64,000 nt of DNA from Planctomycetaceae bacterium (GTDB lineage: Bacteria; Planctomycetota; UBA1135; GCA-002686595). Within the stretch, counting starts at the first letter, position 1. Every line of letters begins with the position of its first letter. The notes below the pieces were generated by a model. That model was not told the DNA's origin, made no database searches, and worked only from the letters and a program-made list of their open reading frames with translations. The position numbers and the translations under genes were made by a program. Below are positions 34,297-42,952 of the stretch, one piece after another. The DNA is taken from positions 1 to 64,000 of the forward strand of contig WGMC01000041.1 in assembly GCA_016125265.1 (NCBI GenBank). Reading direction: 5' to 3'.

Positions 34297-36375
34297 ATGC
34301 CCCAGGTGAAGCGCACGCGCGGCCCCAAGCCGCAGCTCAACGACACTCGGCTGCCGCTGCTGTACCGGCGCGCCGACGTCGTCGAAGGCACGTTCGACGA
34401 GTCCACGCGGACCGTCGATATCTGCTGGAGCACCGGTGCGCGGGGCCTCAACATCTACTTCGGCGAGGAGATCGTCGACGCGGCCGGGAAGCGGCTGGAG
34501 AGGCCCGAAGCCTGGAGCCTGATCGAGGAGGAGCTTTCCCTCGACGAGGGGCACGTGCGGCTCGAGGAACTGCAAGCCCACGGTCCATTCCTCGACGGTC
34601 ACCGCAGCCACGGCGGTCTCGACGCGATCCTCGGCAGCATCCCTCGCGCGTGGGTCGAGAAGGGCAAGGCATACGCGACGGTCAGAGCAAGGCCGGGCGT
34701 GCGCGGTGACGAGGTGATTGCGGGCCTGCGAAGCGGCGACCTGCGCAGCTTCTCCGCGGGCTACCGCGTGCGTCGCTTCCTCGACGTGACGCCGCCGAAT
34801 GCGAAGGTCCGCCGTTTGCGGGCCATCGACTGGACACCCAAGGAGGTGTCGATTGTCCCCATCCCGTTCGACAAAGGGGTCGGACTGCGAGCCGAGGGGC
34901 CGGACCTGGAAACCTGCCTGATCGTCCGGGGGGACGGTCAACCGAACATGGAAGAAGAACTGGACGAGAACGGCAACCCCATCACTCCGGCCTCCACCCG
35001 CAGCGAGGGTGGCAACGCTCCGGCCGCGCCGGCCGCCGGGACTTCCACACCCGCTCCTGCGCCGGCCCCGCGCCAGCGAAGTGAAGCCGACATCGCGCGT
35101 GCGGAGCGTGAGCGCATCGCACTGGTGGACGGCTTCACCGCGCGCCACGAGCTTGGCGAAGAGTTCCGCACCCGGGCAATCGACGGGAACTGGGATGCGC
35201 CGCGCATCCGCAAGGAAGTGCTCGACGTGCTGCAACTGCGCGACAGCGCGACCCCGGTGGGTCAACCCCACATGGCACACGTCGGGTCCTCGGGTGCCGC
35301 CCGCTGCCGCGAGGCCGTGGAAGACCTCCTGATGCACCGCCTGGATCCGAAGCACAAGCTCGACAAGGGCATTTCGATGCGGGGCGCTTCGCTGCTCTAC
35401 ATGGGCGCGGAGCTGCTTCGCTCGCGCGGCGCTCGCGTGGACACCCTGAACGGCTCGCGCCTGGCTGGGCAGATCCTCGGCCTGTCCCAACGCGGCGGCT
35501 CCTCGGCCACCATGACGACTTCGGACTTCCCGGAGATCTTGGCCAACGTGGCCAACAAGGGGCTGCTGAAGATGTACCAGGAGGCCGAGGAGACCTTCAG
35601 CACCTGGACGACCCGCGGCATGAACCCGGACTTCAAACCCAACAAGCGCGTGCGCCTGAGCGACGCGCCGGGTCTGCTCGAGAAGGTCGAGACCGCGAAG
35701 TACGAGCGCGGCGCGATGGGCGAGCAGGCCGAGAGTCTGTCCGTGAAGACGTTCGGGCGCATGGTCGGGGTGAGCCGCGAGGCGATGATCAACGACGACC
35801 TGAGCCTGTTCACGCGCGTCCTGGCCGCGATGGGGCGCCGCGCCCGCCAGTTGGAAGGCGACCTGGTGTACACGGAGCTGCAGAGCAACCCCGTGATGTC
35901 GGACACCAACGCGCTCTTCCACGCCAGCCACGGCAACCTGGGCTCGGGCGTGATCGGTGCAGTCGGTCTGGCAGCCGGCTTCACCGCGATGCGCAAGCAG
36001 AAGGCGCCGAACGGGACCCGTCTGAACCTGCGCCCCTCCACGATTATCGTCCCCGCGGTCCTGGAGTACACGGCCCGCAAGGAGCTGTTGGAGGCCATCG
36101 TGCCCACCAAGACCTCCGACGCGAACCCGTTCCGCGGAATGCTGCAGATCGTGGTCGATTCGCGCCTGGACGACGTGGATCCCGCAGCCTGGTACCTGGC
36201 TGCCAGCCCCGCGCTCGTCGACACGATCGAGATCGCGACACTCAACGGCTTCACCGAGCCCCACCTGGAAGAGGACTGGGAGTTCGACTCCGAGTCCATC
36301 TGGTGGAAGGTGCGCCACGACGTGGGCGTGAAGGCCCTCGATTGGCTGGGGCTCTACAAGAGCACCGGTTCCTGA
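34297..36375 (+). CDS. fused prohead protease and major capsid protein
   Basis: A 692-residue fusion. Residues about 15-215 are a prohead protease domain: LLYRRADVVEGTFDESTRTV at the start, FLDGHRSHGGLDAILGSI with the candidate catalytic His at about 102-105, and DLRSFSAGYRV with the catalytic Ser at about 151-153. A disordered linker (about 230-285, Ala/Pro/Glu-rich) leads into a major capsid domain (about 290-692: GASLLYMGAELLRSRGARVD, RMVGVSREAMINDDLSLFTR, LVYTELQSNPVMSDTNALF). Self-release of the capsid part by the protease is likely. No separate scaffold gene is seen; the linker may serve. Starts at ATG 34297. Confidence 0.85.
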   Translation: MPQVKRTRGPKPQLNDTRLPLLYRRADVVEGTFDESTRTVDICWSTGARGLNIYFGEEIVDAAGKRLERPEAWSLIEEELSLDEGHVRLEELQAHGPFLDGHRSHGGLDAILGSIPRAWVEKGKAYATVRARPGVRGDEVIAGLRSGDLRSFSAGYRVRRFLDVTPPNAKVRRLRAIDWTPKEVSIVPIPFDKGVGLRAEGPDLETCLIVRGDGQPNMEEELDENGNPITPASTRSEGGNAPAAPAAGTSTPAPAPAPRQRSEADIARAERERIALVDGFTARHELGEEFRTRAIDGNWDAPRIRKEVLDVLQLRDSATPVGQPHMAHVGSSGAARCREAVEDLLMHRLDPKHKLDKGISMRGASLLYMGAELLRSRGARVDTLNGSRLAGQILGLSQRGGSSATMTTSDFPEILANVANKGLLKMYQEAEETFSTWTTRGMNPDFKPNKRVRLSDAPGLLEKVETAKYERGAMGEQAESLSVKTFGRMVGVSREAMINDDLSLFTRVLAAMGRRARQLEGDLVYTELQSNPVMSDTNALFHASHGNLGSGVIGAVGLAAGFTAMRKQKAPNGTRLNLRPSTIIVPAVLEYTARKELLEAIVPTKTSDANPFRGMLQIVVDSRLDDVDPAAWYLAASPALVDTIEIATLNGFTEPHLEEDWEFDSESIWWKVRHDVGVKALDWLGLYKSTGS

Positions 36376-36434
36376 TCTGACCTGGCGCTGGCTTTCGCGG
36401 TCAGCTCTCCACCGTCCACTTCAACCAATCCAAC

Positions 36435-36788
36435 ATGAAGGTTTCCAAGCACGACGGCGAGGTGATCGTCGTCCCCGCCCCCACCGGTGGCGTCGTCAGC
36501 GGTCGGGGCGTCCGCATCGGCGTGATGTTCGGCGTCGCGGCGACCAACGCAGCCCAGACCGTGCCCGTCGCGCTCCACGTGACCGGCGTCTACACGCTTC
36601 CGAAAGCGACAGGTGTCGCCTGGACCGTGGGCGTGCGCCTGTTCTGGGACGCGAGCAACAGCAACGTGTCCACCGTGGCGACCGGCAAGCTGGCGATCGG
36701 CGTGGCGGAAGCCGCGGCCGCCTCCGGCGACACCTCCGGCCGCGTCCGCCTGTCCGGCGCCTGGGGCGCCAACGCGCAGGAAGCCTGA
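36435..36788 (+). CDS. DUF2190-type capsid decoration-like protein
   Basis: A 117-residue beta-rich protein (VIVVPAPTGGVVSGRGVRIG, VPVALHVTGVYTLPKA, AWTVGVRLFWDAS) matching the DUF2190 pattern of small proteins encoded directly after capsid genes. These usually decorate or stabilise the head. It lies 60 bases after the capsid gene and before the connector gene. Confidence 0.8.
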   Translation: MKVSKHDGEVIVVPAPTGGVVSGRGVRIGVMFGVAATNAAQTVPVALHVTGVYTLPKATGVAWTVGVRLFWDASNSNVSTVATGKLAIGVAEAAAASGDTSGRVRLSGAWGANAQEA

Positions 36789-36793
36789 TCGTC

Positions 36794-37171
36794 GTGGGCT
36801 TCCGGGCGCTCGCAGGTCTCACGAACAACGCCGTCCAGGGTCTCCTGGGTGGCGCGGTCGTGTTCTACCTGGTGCCCGGACAGCCACCGCGGGAAGTGCG
36901 CGGCCTCTTCGATCGGGAGCACTACAGCGCTTCTGCCGGCGAAGCCCCGCAGCTCAGCTCCACGCAGCCTTCGATCACGTTCACGGTCGAGGACCTCACG
37001 GCCGCCGGCATCGAGCCGCGCGGCGGGGAGGCCGGCCACAACGTGATCGCGGCGGCGGTGGACGGCGGCGGGACCTGGCGCGTGATCGACGTCCAGCCCG
37101 ACGGGCTTGGGATGGTCGTGTGCACGCTCCACCAGGCCGCACCCTACGACGAGGAGGACGAGGACGAGTGA
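36794..37171 (+). CDS. head-tail connector protein (FII-like)
   Basis: A 125-residue beta-rich protein from GTG at 36794 with an acidic C-terminus (EEDEDE). FYLVPGQPPREVRGLFDREH is the typical opening of lambda FII/head-closure-like proteins, and TWRVIDVQPDGLGMVVCTLH is the family's last strand pair. It should bind the portal/gpW ring and provide the tail docking surface. Confidence 0.65.
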   Translation: MGFRALAGLTNNAVQGLLGGAVVFYLVPGQPPREVRGLFDREHYSASAGEAPQLSSTQPSITFTVEDLTAAGIEPRGGEAGHNVIAAAVDGGGTWRVIDVQPDGLGMVVCTLHQAAPYDEEDEDE

Positions 37172-37758
37172 CGGTCCAAGACCCCGTCGCCGCAGGCCTC
37201 GCCCTGCAAGACCCTTGGGACCTGGTCCTGGCTGCGGCCAAGACGGTCCTCGAGGGATACACCCTGGTCACTTCGAAGGTGAACGGCCGCATCTTCGTGG
37301 AACGCCGCACGGCGATCCAACCGGAGGAGGCGCCCGCCATCGTCCTGTCGATGGACCGCGAGAGCAGCCCCAACCTGCGCAGCCAGTCCCCCAAGGTCTA
37401 CGCGGTGCAGGCGGTTCTGCGAGTCGAGGCCCTCGTGAGCGGCGCGGACGGCAAGGCCGCATTCCAGGCCCGGCGCATCGTGCGCGCGTGCCAGCTCGCG
37501 CTGGAGGCGAACGAGACCCTGCTGGGGACCGTGGATCGCATCCTGCGCACGGCGCGCGACGTGGCGATGGAGCCCCTCGGCGAGACCGTCTACACGGTGG
37601 CCGCTGCGGAGTTCGCGGTCGTCTACGACGAGGACGCGATCAACGAGGCGAACCGGACGCTGCTACAGCCGCTGGAGCTGGTGTCCGGCAAGTTCCTCCA
37701 CCCCGAAGACGACGAGCAGGTGCTGGTCGAGTCCCTCGCGGAGCCGGAGCAAATCTGA
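37168..37758 (+). CDS. tail terminator/completion-like protein
   Basis: A 196-residue protein from GTG at 37168. The mixed alpha/beta pattern (DPWDLVLAAAKTVLEGYTL, IVLSMDRESSPNLRSQSPKV, YTVAAAEFAVVYDEDAINE) and the position between connector and sheath genes fit tail-completion proteins of contractile phages. The family is not securely recognised. Overlaps the next gene by one base (TGATG). Confidence 0.5.
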   Translation: MTVQDPVAAGLALQDPWDLVLAAAKTVLEGYTLVTSKVNGRIFVERRTAIQPEEAPAIVLSMDRESSPNLRSQSPKVYAVQAVLRVEALVSGADGKAAFQARRIVRACQLALEANETLLGTVDRILRTARDVAMEPLGETVYTVAAAEFAVVYDEDAINEANRTLLQPLELVSGKFLHPEDDEQVLVESLAEPEQI

Positions 37759-37955
37759 TGGACACGATCCACATCAAGCCCGCGCGGTGGGCGGAAGACC
37801 CGTCCAAGTGCCTCTACGTCCCAGACCCGGTGACGGGCCGTCCGCTGCCCGAAGAGGGCGCCGTCGTGGAGTCCAGCCGCTACTGGCGCCGTCGCCTCGC
37901 GTCGGCCGAGGTCGTGCTCGTTGAGTCCAAGGCCAAGCCCGAGAAGGAGATCTGA
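37758..37955 (+). CDS. DUF2635 (Mu gp38-like) protein
   Basis: A 65-residue protein; the YVPDPVTGRPLPEEGAVVES stretch followed by SRYWRRRLASAEVV is the DUF2635 signature found just upstream of the sheath gene in Mu-like contractile phages. Role unknown, presumably tail assembly. It ends 3 bases before the sheath gene. Confidence 0.85.
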   Translation: MDTIHIKPARWAEDPSKCLYVPDPVTGRPLPEEGAVVESSRYWRRRLASAEVVLVESKAKPEKEI

Positions 37956-37958
37956 TCC

Positions 37959-39422
37959 GTGATCGAAGTCCCCGCAAACATCCTGGTTCCCTTCACCTAC
38001 GTCGCGTTCGACGGCTCGGGCGCGATCCAGGGAGCGGCGGCGAAGCCGTACAAGGCGCTGCTGGTGGGCCAGAAGCTGTCCTCGGGTACGGCTCCGGCCG
38101 GCCAGGTGCTCCAAGTGGTGAGCCCAACCCAAGCCGCGTCGATGTTCGGCGCGGGCTCGCTGCTCCACAGCCAGGCGGTGGCGCACTTCCGCCACAACAC
38201 CGGGACGACGCCGGTGTACGCGTACGCCTTCGCGGACGATGGCGCGTGGACCGCGGGCGGTCGCCAGATCACCGTGACCGGGACCGCCACGGCCGCGGGC
38301 ACGATCCACCTCTACGTGGCCGGGGACTACATCCCGGTCACCGTCGCGAGTGGCGCGACCGCGACGACCGTTGCCGTGGCGATCCGGGAAGCGATCAACG
38401 CGAAAGTGGGCCTGCCCTTCACGGCCGCGGGCTCGGCCTCCCCCATCACGGTGACCGCGCGCAACGCCGGGGTCTGGAGCCTCGGGGCCAAGATCGTCCT
38501 CAACTACAACCCCGACCAGCAGACGCCGGCGGGTCTCACCATCGGTGCGGGCGACATCACGGGCGCCGCGGGGTTCCCCACGTTGGACCCGCTGTTCGCC
38601 GCGATGGGCGAGATCCAGTACGACATGATCGCGCTGCCCTGGCGGGAGAGCGGCCTTCTGACCGCGCTGCGCCTGGAGCTCGAAAGCCGCTGGGGTCCGC
38701 TCCGCCAGAACGACGGCATGGCGTTCCTCGCCAGCCCGTCCGCGTACGCCACGGTGCTGACCGAAGGCCAGTCGCTGAACTCGGGCCACTTCAACTACTT
38801 CAGCAGCCTGGGCAGCCCCCACGGCGCGTGGCAGTGGAGCGCGGCGGTGGCTGGCGTTGCGGCGCAGTACACCCCGATCGACCAGGCCCGGCCGCACCAG
38901 GGGCTGGAGCTGATCGGCCTCCTGCCCGCCCAAGGCGGCTCGCAGTACGACTTATTCGAGCAGAACGCGCTGCTGGGCGCGGGCGTTTCGCCCTACCGCC
39001 GCGACGCGAACGGCGCGGCGCGGATCACGCGCCTGGTCACGACGTACAAGACCAACGCGGCGGGCGACGCGGACATCGCCTACCGCGACGTCACGAGCGT
39101 GTTCACGCTCTCCTACCTGCGGTGGGACTTCAAGCGCCACATGGAGGCGAAGTTCGCGCGCAGCAAGCTCGCGGGCGACAACGCGAACATCGGCCCGGCG
39201 TCGGGTGCGATCGTGACGCCCAAGATCGCGAAGGCCGAGGCCGTTGCGCTCTTCCAGGCCTGGGAGCGCCTCGGCCTGGTGCAGGACGTCGAGGCGTTCA
39301 AGGCGGGCCTCACGGTCCAGATCGACCCGCAGGAGCCCACGCGGCTCAACTTCCTGATGACCCCCATGCTGGTGAACAGCCTGGTGGTGAAGGCCGCGAC
39401 CATCCAGTTCTCCCTGAACTGA
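37959..39422 (+). CDS. contractile tail sheath protein (Mu L-like)
   Basis: A 487-residue protein. YVAFDGSGAIQGAAAKPYKA and ALLVGQKLSSGTAPAG are the N-terminal strands; the inserted variable domain covers about 80-190; then FPTLDPLFAAMGEIQYDMIA, YFSSLGSPHGAWQWSAAVAG and SYLRWDFKRHMEAKFARSKL mark the conserved C-terminal sheath fold. It contracts to drive the tube through the envelope. Directly followed by the tube gene. Confidence 0.93.
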   Translation: MIEVPANILVPFTYVAFDGSGAIQGAAAKPYKALLVGQKLSSGTAPAGQVLQVVSPTQAASMFGAGSLLHSQAVAHFRHNTGTTPVYAYAFADDGAWTAGGRQITVTGTATAAGTIHLYVAGDYIPVTVASGATATTVAVAIREAINAKVGLPFTAAGSASPITVTARNAGVWSLGAKIVLNYNPDQQTPAGLTIGAGDITGAAGFPTLDPLFAAMGEIQYDMIALPWRESGLLTALRLELESRWGPLRQNDGMAFLASPSAYATVLTEGQSLNSGHFNYFSSLGSPHGAWQWSAAVAGVAAQYTPIDQARPHQGLELIGLLPAQGGSQYDLFEQNALLGAGVSPYRRDANGAARITRLVTTYKTNAAGDADIAYRDVTSVFTLSYLRWDFKRHMEAKFARSKLAGDNANIGPASGAIVTPKIAKAEAVALFQAWERLGLVQDVEAFKAGLTVQIDPQEPTRLNFLMTPMLVNSLVVKAATIQFSLN

Positions 39423-39428
39423 TCCACC

Positions 39429-39779
39429 ATGCAGATCCACGGAATCAGGCGGTTCACGATCAACGGCGAGGAGGTCTCCGTCGCCGACTCGGTATCGATC
39501 GAGATGGGCGGCGAGGTCCTTGAGGTCCAGAACGCACAGACGACGCACGACTACACCACCCGCTACGAGCCCGGCGCGATCGAGTGCCAGGTGGCCGGCA
39601 AGGCCGAGGAGGACATGCGGTCTCGGCAGGGCACGCGGGACGCGACGATCGTCCTGGAGCTGCGGGACGGGCGTGCCTTCACGGGTTCCGGGATGGCATT
39701 CGTAGGAAACCTGGCACTCGACCCGATCACCGGCCGCTACACGGCCCGGTTCGTGGGCGAACCGCTGCAGGAGATCTGA
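39429..39779 (+). CDS. tail tube protein (Mu M-like)
   Basis: A 116-residue beta-barrel protein. RFTINGEEVSVADSVSIEMG and TTRYEPGAIECQVAGKAEED resemble the Mu M-type tube subunit. Hexameric rings stack inside the sheath. It begins 6 bases after the sheath stop and overlaps the chaperone start by one base. Confidence 0.85.
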   Translation: MQIHGIRRFTINGEEVSVADSVSIEMGGEVLEVQNAQTTHDYTTRYEPGAIECQVAGKAEEDMRSRQGTRDATIVLELRDGRAFTGSGMAFVGNLALDPITGRYTARFVGEPLQEI

Positions 39780-40171
39780 TGGAAGCGGAACCGGTAAAGG
39801 AATCTGCCCAGACGCTTGACGCCCAGGTCGCCGCTGCGCTGCCTTGGCTGCGCGATGTCAAGGCGAAGGGCCCCGAGTTCGGAATGCAGCCGGACGGCAC
39901 GTTCGTGCTGCCGCTGAAGAAGCCCGTCAAGAAGGGCGGCGAGATGCTCGACCGGTTGAAGTTCCGGCCGTGCAGCGGGTTGGATCTTCGCTGGTTCGGG
40001 GACGCCAGCCAGACGCAGAACTTCGGACGTCTCCTTTCGCTCGCTGGCCGCATGACCGGCGAGATCGACACGGTTATCGACCGCCTCGATGCGCCCGACG
40101 CGCACCGCGTGTGTGAGGTGGCCGCCGCTTTTTTCTCCGGAGCGACGGAGTTGCTTGGAGGCGGCTCCTAG
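39779..40171 (+). CDS. tail assembly chaperone, short form (Mu gp41/P2 E-like)
   Basis: A 130-residue protein from the ATG at 39779. LRDVKAKGPEFGMQPDGTFV and then LKKPVKKGGEMLDRLKFRPC, with FGRLLSLAGRMTGEI, match the small chaperone that guards the tape measure in contractile phages. A slippery heptamer T-TTT-TTC at 40129-40135 in the zero frame lets some ribosomes move -1, giving the longer product listed separately. In P2 the equivalent E/E+E' pair uses TTTTTTG. Confidence 0.85.
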   Translation: MEAEPVKESAQTLDAQVAAALPWLRDVKAKGPEFGMQPDGTFVLPLKKPVKKGGEMLDRLKFRPCSGLDLRWFGDASQTQNFGRLLSLAGRMTGEIDTVIDRLDAPDAHRVCEVAAAFFSGATELLGGGS

Positions 40172-40275
40172 GTCAGCTCGCCGAGCGCTACCACTGGACA
40201 CCCAGTGAGCTGCTCACCCTGACCGACCGAGACGTGATCTGGTGGACTGAGACGCTGCAGGGGGCAGGACAATGA
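39779..40275 (+). CDS. tail assembly chaperone, -1 frameshifted long form
   Basis: After slipping at 40129-40135 the -1 frame has no stop until TGA 40273-40275. It adds about 46 residues (LRSDGVAWRRLLGQLAE, then RYHWTPSELLTLTDRD and VIWWTE). This YHWTPSELLTLT...W block is the typical second part of gpE-type chaperones and has no start codon of its own, which strongly supports frameshifting over a separate gene. The long form is expected to bind the tape measure, and the short one to bring tube subunits. Coding joins 39779-40134 in frame 0 and continues -1. Confidence 0.82.
40129..40135 (+). promoter_or_regulatory. -1 ribosomal frameshift site T-TTT-TTC
   Basis: A perfect X-XXY-YYZ heptamer in the zero frame of the chaperone gene, one of very few T runs in this GC-rich operon. 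The zero frame stops 36 bases downstream, while the -1 frame continues into the conserved E'-like segment. A GC-rich downstream structure could stimulate slipping but is not modelled. Confidence 0.85.
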
Positions 40276-41744
40276 TCGGAAAGTCGCTGCCTCTGATGCT
40301 GATCCTGGGCGCGCGCGATACGGCGTCGCGCGTCGTCGAGAACGCCTCTGCCCGGATCCGACGCGCCTACGATCGGATCGGGGGGCAGAGCGCTATGGCG
40401 CATTTGCGGACGGCGGGACAGCACTTCCGCGACGCAGGGGGACACGTGCGGTCTATGGCGATCGGGCTCAGTGCGGTAGCAACCGCGACTGGGTCGGTCT
40501 TCTACGCGTTCCGGCGCTTCGCCAACGAGGGCGACCGAGTAGCCAAGACGGCGGCGCGCCTAGGGATGGGCGTCGAGGTCTTCCAGGAGTACGAGTACGC
40601 TGCCGGGCAAAACGGTGTGGCGCAAGAGCAGTTCACGGCGTCCATGGTCGCGTTCAATCGCGCGCTTGGCGAGGCGAGAGCGGGAACCGGCGCGCTCTAC
40701 GAGTTCCTTGATCGCCGTGGGGTATCGCCGGGCCTAATGCGGGATCTGTTGGCGGCCGAGTCCACGGAGCACGCGTTGGATGCGATCCTGCACAACATCG
40801 CCAAGCTTGAAACGGCGGAAAAGCGGATGGCCGTCGCAAACAAGGCCTTCGGTGGCGGAGGCGCGCAAATGGTGAACCTCGCCATGGCCGGTCGGCAAGA
40901 GATCGGGCGATTGCGCGAGGAGGCCCTCTTTCTCGGATTGGTGTCGTCGAAAGCTGCGAAGGCCGCGGAGGAGAACGTCGACTCTTGGGACAGAACCGTT
41001 CGGGCGTTCAAAGGCACCTGGTATGCCATTTCAGAGCAACTTCTCCCAGCGGTTACGCAAGCGCAGGACCGCTGGACGAAGACGCTCCTGGAGAACCGTT
41101 CGGCGATCGTCGATTGGGCCGCGTCGTTCGGAGAGGGCCTGCCGGAGCGCATTAAGGCGATCGAGAGCGCTGTGGTGGAACTCGCTCGCGGGATTGGACT
41201 CCTCGCCGATGCCGTCAGCGGGGTGGACAAGATCCTCGGGGACGACGAGCGCCCGGGCAGCGGTTTGGTTCGTGCCCTTTACGGCTACCTCGGGATCCAG
41301 GGATTGATGGTGGCCCTAAAGGGTGGCAAGGGCCTCCTGAGCGTTGGCGGAGCTCTAGCAAAGCATCCGGTCTTGGCAGGCATCGCCGCGGTTGGCGGAG
41401 GTCTCGCCTGGGTCAGTTCGCGCAGGGATTCGAATCCACGTGAGTTCGACGCCACCTACCGCGATCGATTCGCCGGGAGCCCCGGCGATCGATTCTGGAC
41501 GCACGCGCTCTCCACGCCCTGGTCGCCTTCCAACGGTGGTGGGTTGATGGACAGCTTCCTGCGAATGCAGGCCCCCAACCGCAGCGGCGCTCAGGAGTTC
41601 CGCTTCGTGATCGAGGGTCTGCCGTCGGGGACTTCGATGACGGCGCAGGACTCGCTCGGACGCCAGATCCCGGTGCGCCGCGGGCCCAACGCTCCCGACT
41701 CCGCCCTGCTGGGGCGCCTCGGATACACCGGGGGTGGTGAGTGA
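40272..41744 (+). CDS. tail tape measure protein
   Basis: A 490-residue protein, short for a tape measure and so implying a short tail. The N-terminal part is helical (ENASARIRRAYDRIGGQSAM), then comes a GDRVAKTAARLGMGVEVFQE block typical of tape measures, helices to about 330, and a hydrophobic segment at about 335-380 (LYGYLGIQGLMVALKGGKGL ... HPVLAGIAAVGGGLAW) that may insert in the host membrane. ATG at 40272 overlaps the chaperone's long-form stop. Confidence 0.8.
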   Translation: MIGKSLPLMLILGARDTASRVVENASARIRRAYDRIGGQSAMAHLRTAGQHFRDAGGHVRSMAIGLSAVATATGSVFYAFRRFANEGDRVAKTAARLGMGVEVFQEYEYAAGQNGVAQEQFTASMVAFNRALGEARAGTGALYEFLDRRGVSPGLMRDLLAAESTEHALDAILHNIAKLETAEKRMAVANKAFGGGGAQMVNLAMAGRQEIGRLREEALFLGLVSSKAAKAAEENVDSWDRTVRAFKGTWYAISEQLLPAVTQAQDRWTKTLLENRSAIVDWAASFGEGLPERIKAIESAVVELARGIGLLADAVSGVDKILGDDERPGSGLVRALYGYLGIQGLMVALKGGKGLLSVGGALAKHPVLAGIAAVGGGLAWVSSRRDSNPREFDATYRDRFAGSPGDRFWTHALSTPWSPSNGGGLMDSFLRMQAPNRSGAQEFRFVIEGLPSGTSMTAQDSLGRQIPVRRGPNAPDSALLGRLGYTGGGE

Positions 41745-42952
41745 CCGCGCTCAGCGAAATCCGCCCGGCTTCCCTGGGCGGCGTGCCGTTCGCCGTCGAG
41801 TACGCCTCCGACTCCACGGGCCGCAACCTGGCGCGACACGAGTACCCGGGTCTGGGTGTCACCGGACGCGAGGACATGGGCCGGAAGGAGGGCGTGCTGC
41901 AGGTCGATGCCCTGGTGATCGGCGACGACTACGTCGAGCGCTCGACGGACCTGTTGCGCGTCTGCGACCGGCGCGGGACGGTGCGCCTGGTGCACCCCTG
42001 GCTCGGCGATCTGCTGGTCCGCGTCGAGAGCGCCGAGCGGCGGTTCGAAGTGCGGACCCTCCGCATGGCGCGGGTGAGCTTGGCGCTGATCGAGGAGGCC
42101 GACCTACGTCTACCCACGCCCGTCGCCCAGCCCGGCATTCGAGCGGCGTTCGCTGCGGCCGAGCTCGCCCTGGCCTCCGCTGCCGGCTGGATCCAGCGCG
42201 TCCAGGACTTCATCTCCAACCCGGTCCCCGCGTTCGTGCGACGCGCGATCGGCCGCGGTGCACAGGTCGTCCTGGGGGCCCTCTCGACGGTCAGCCGGGC
42301 GCGCAAGATCGACCTGGCCCAGGTTTTGGCCGGCCAGATCCTGGGCTTGCAGGGCGCCGTCGACGCATTCAACTCCGGGGGCGGCGACGCGGAGGGTCTT
42401 CCCACCCAGATCCAGGGCGCGGCCGCCGCGGTCTACGACGCCGCCGGCGGAGGCCTGGCGGGTCTGCTCGCCCTCGAGGACCTCGCCCAGACGCAGGCGC
42501 CCACACCGGGCCAGGCCGTGTCGGCCATGGGGGTCTACGCGAACCAGCTCGAGGCGGGCGCCGTGGGGCTGCTGCGCGCGGCCGCGCTGGCCGAGCTCGT
42601 GCGCCGCGCGGCGGAATACCCCTGGGAGAGTCTGGAGCAGGCCGAGGAGTGGCTCGCGCGGATCCTGGAGCGGATCGACGCCGCGGTCACTCGCGCGGAC
42701 GACGAGACTTTCCAAGCGCTGCTGCGCGCGAAGACCCGGCTGCTCGAAGCGGTTCCCCCACCGCTGGAGACGCTACCGCGTGTGGTCGCGTACGAGACGG
42801 TCGGCGCGCTGCCGGTGGTGATCCACGCCTACGAGCTGACGGGGAGCGCCGAGGGCGCCGACGCCCTGGCCGCCCGCAACCGCATCGCCCACCCGCTATT
42901 CGCACCGGGTGGCGCCACGCTCGAGGTCCTGCTTCCCGCGGAGGCCTCGTGA
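41741..42952 (+). CDS. DNA circularisation/Mu N-like tail protein
   Basis: A 403-residue protein from GTG at 41741. The N-terminus (RPASLGGVPFAVEYASDSTG, RHEYPGLGVTGREDMGRKEG) is the conserved N-terminal domain of the Mu N/DNA-circulation family; the remainder is helical (AALAELVRRAAEYPWESLEQ). It links the tape/tube to the baseplate hub. Overlaps both neighbours by 4 bases. Confidence 0.8.
   Translation: MTALSEIRPASLGGVPFAVEYASDSTGRNLARHEYPGLGVTGREDMGRKEGVLQVDALVIGDDYVERSTDLLRVCDRRGTVRLVHPWLGDLLVRVESAERRFEVRTLRMARVSLALIEEADLRLPTPVAQPGIRAAFAAAELALASAAGWIQRVQDFISNPVPAFVRRAIGRGAQVVLGALSTVSRARKIDLAQVLAGQILGLQGAVDAFNSGGGDAEGLPTQIQGAAAAVYDAAGGGLAGLLALEDLAQTQAPTPGQAVSAMGVYANQLEAGAVGLLRAAALAELVRRAAEYPWESLEQAEEWLARILERIDAAVTRADDETFQALLRAKTRLLEAVPPPLETLPRVVAYETVGALPVVIHAYELTGSAEGADALAARNRIAHPLFAPGGATLEVLLPAEAS

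Noticed and set aside
33907-36318. 803-codon minus-strand frame opposite portal and capsid genes
   Set aside because: Shadow frame; the capsid and portal domains on the plus strand are clear.
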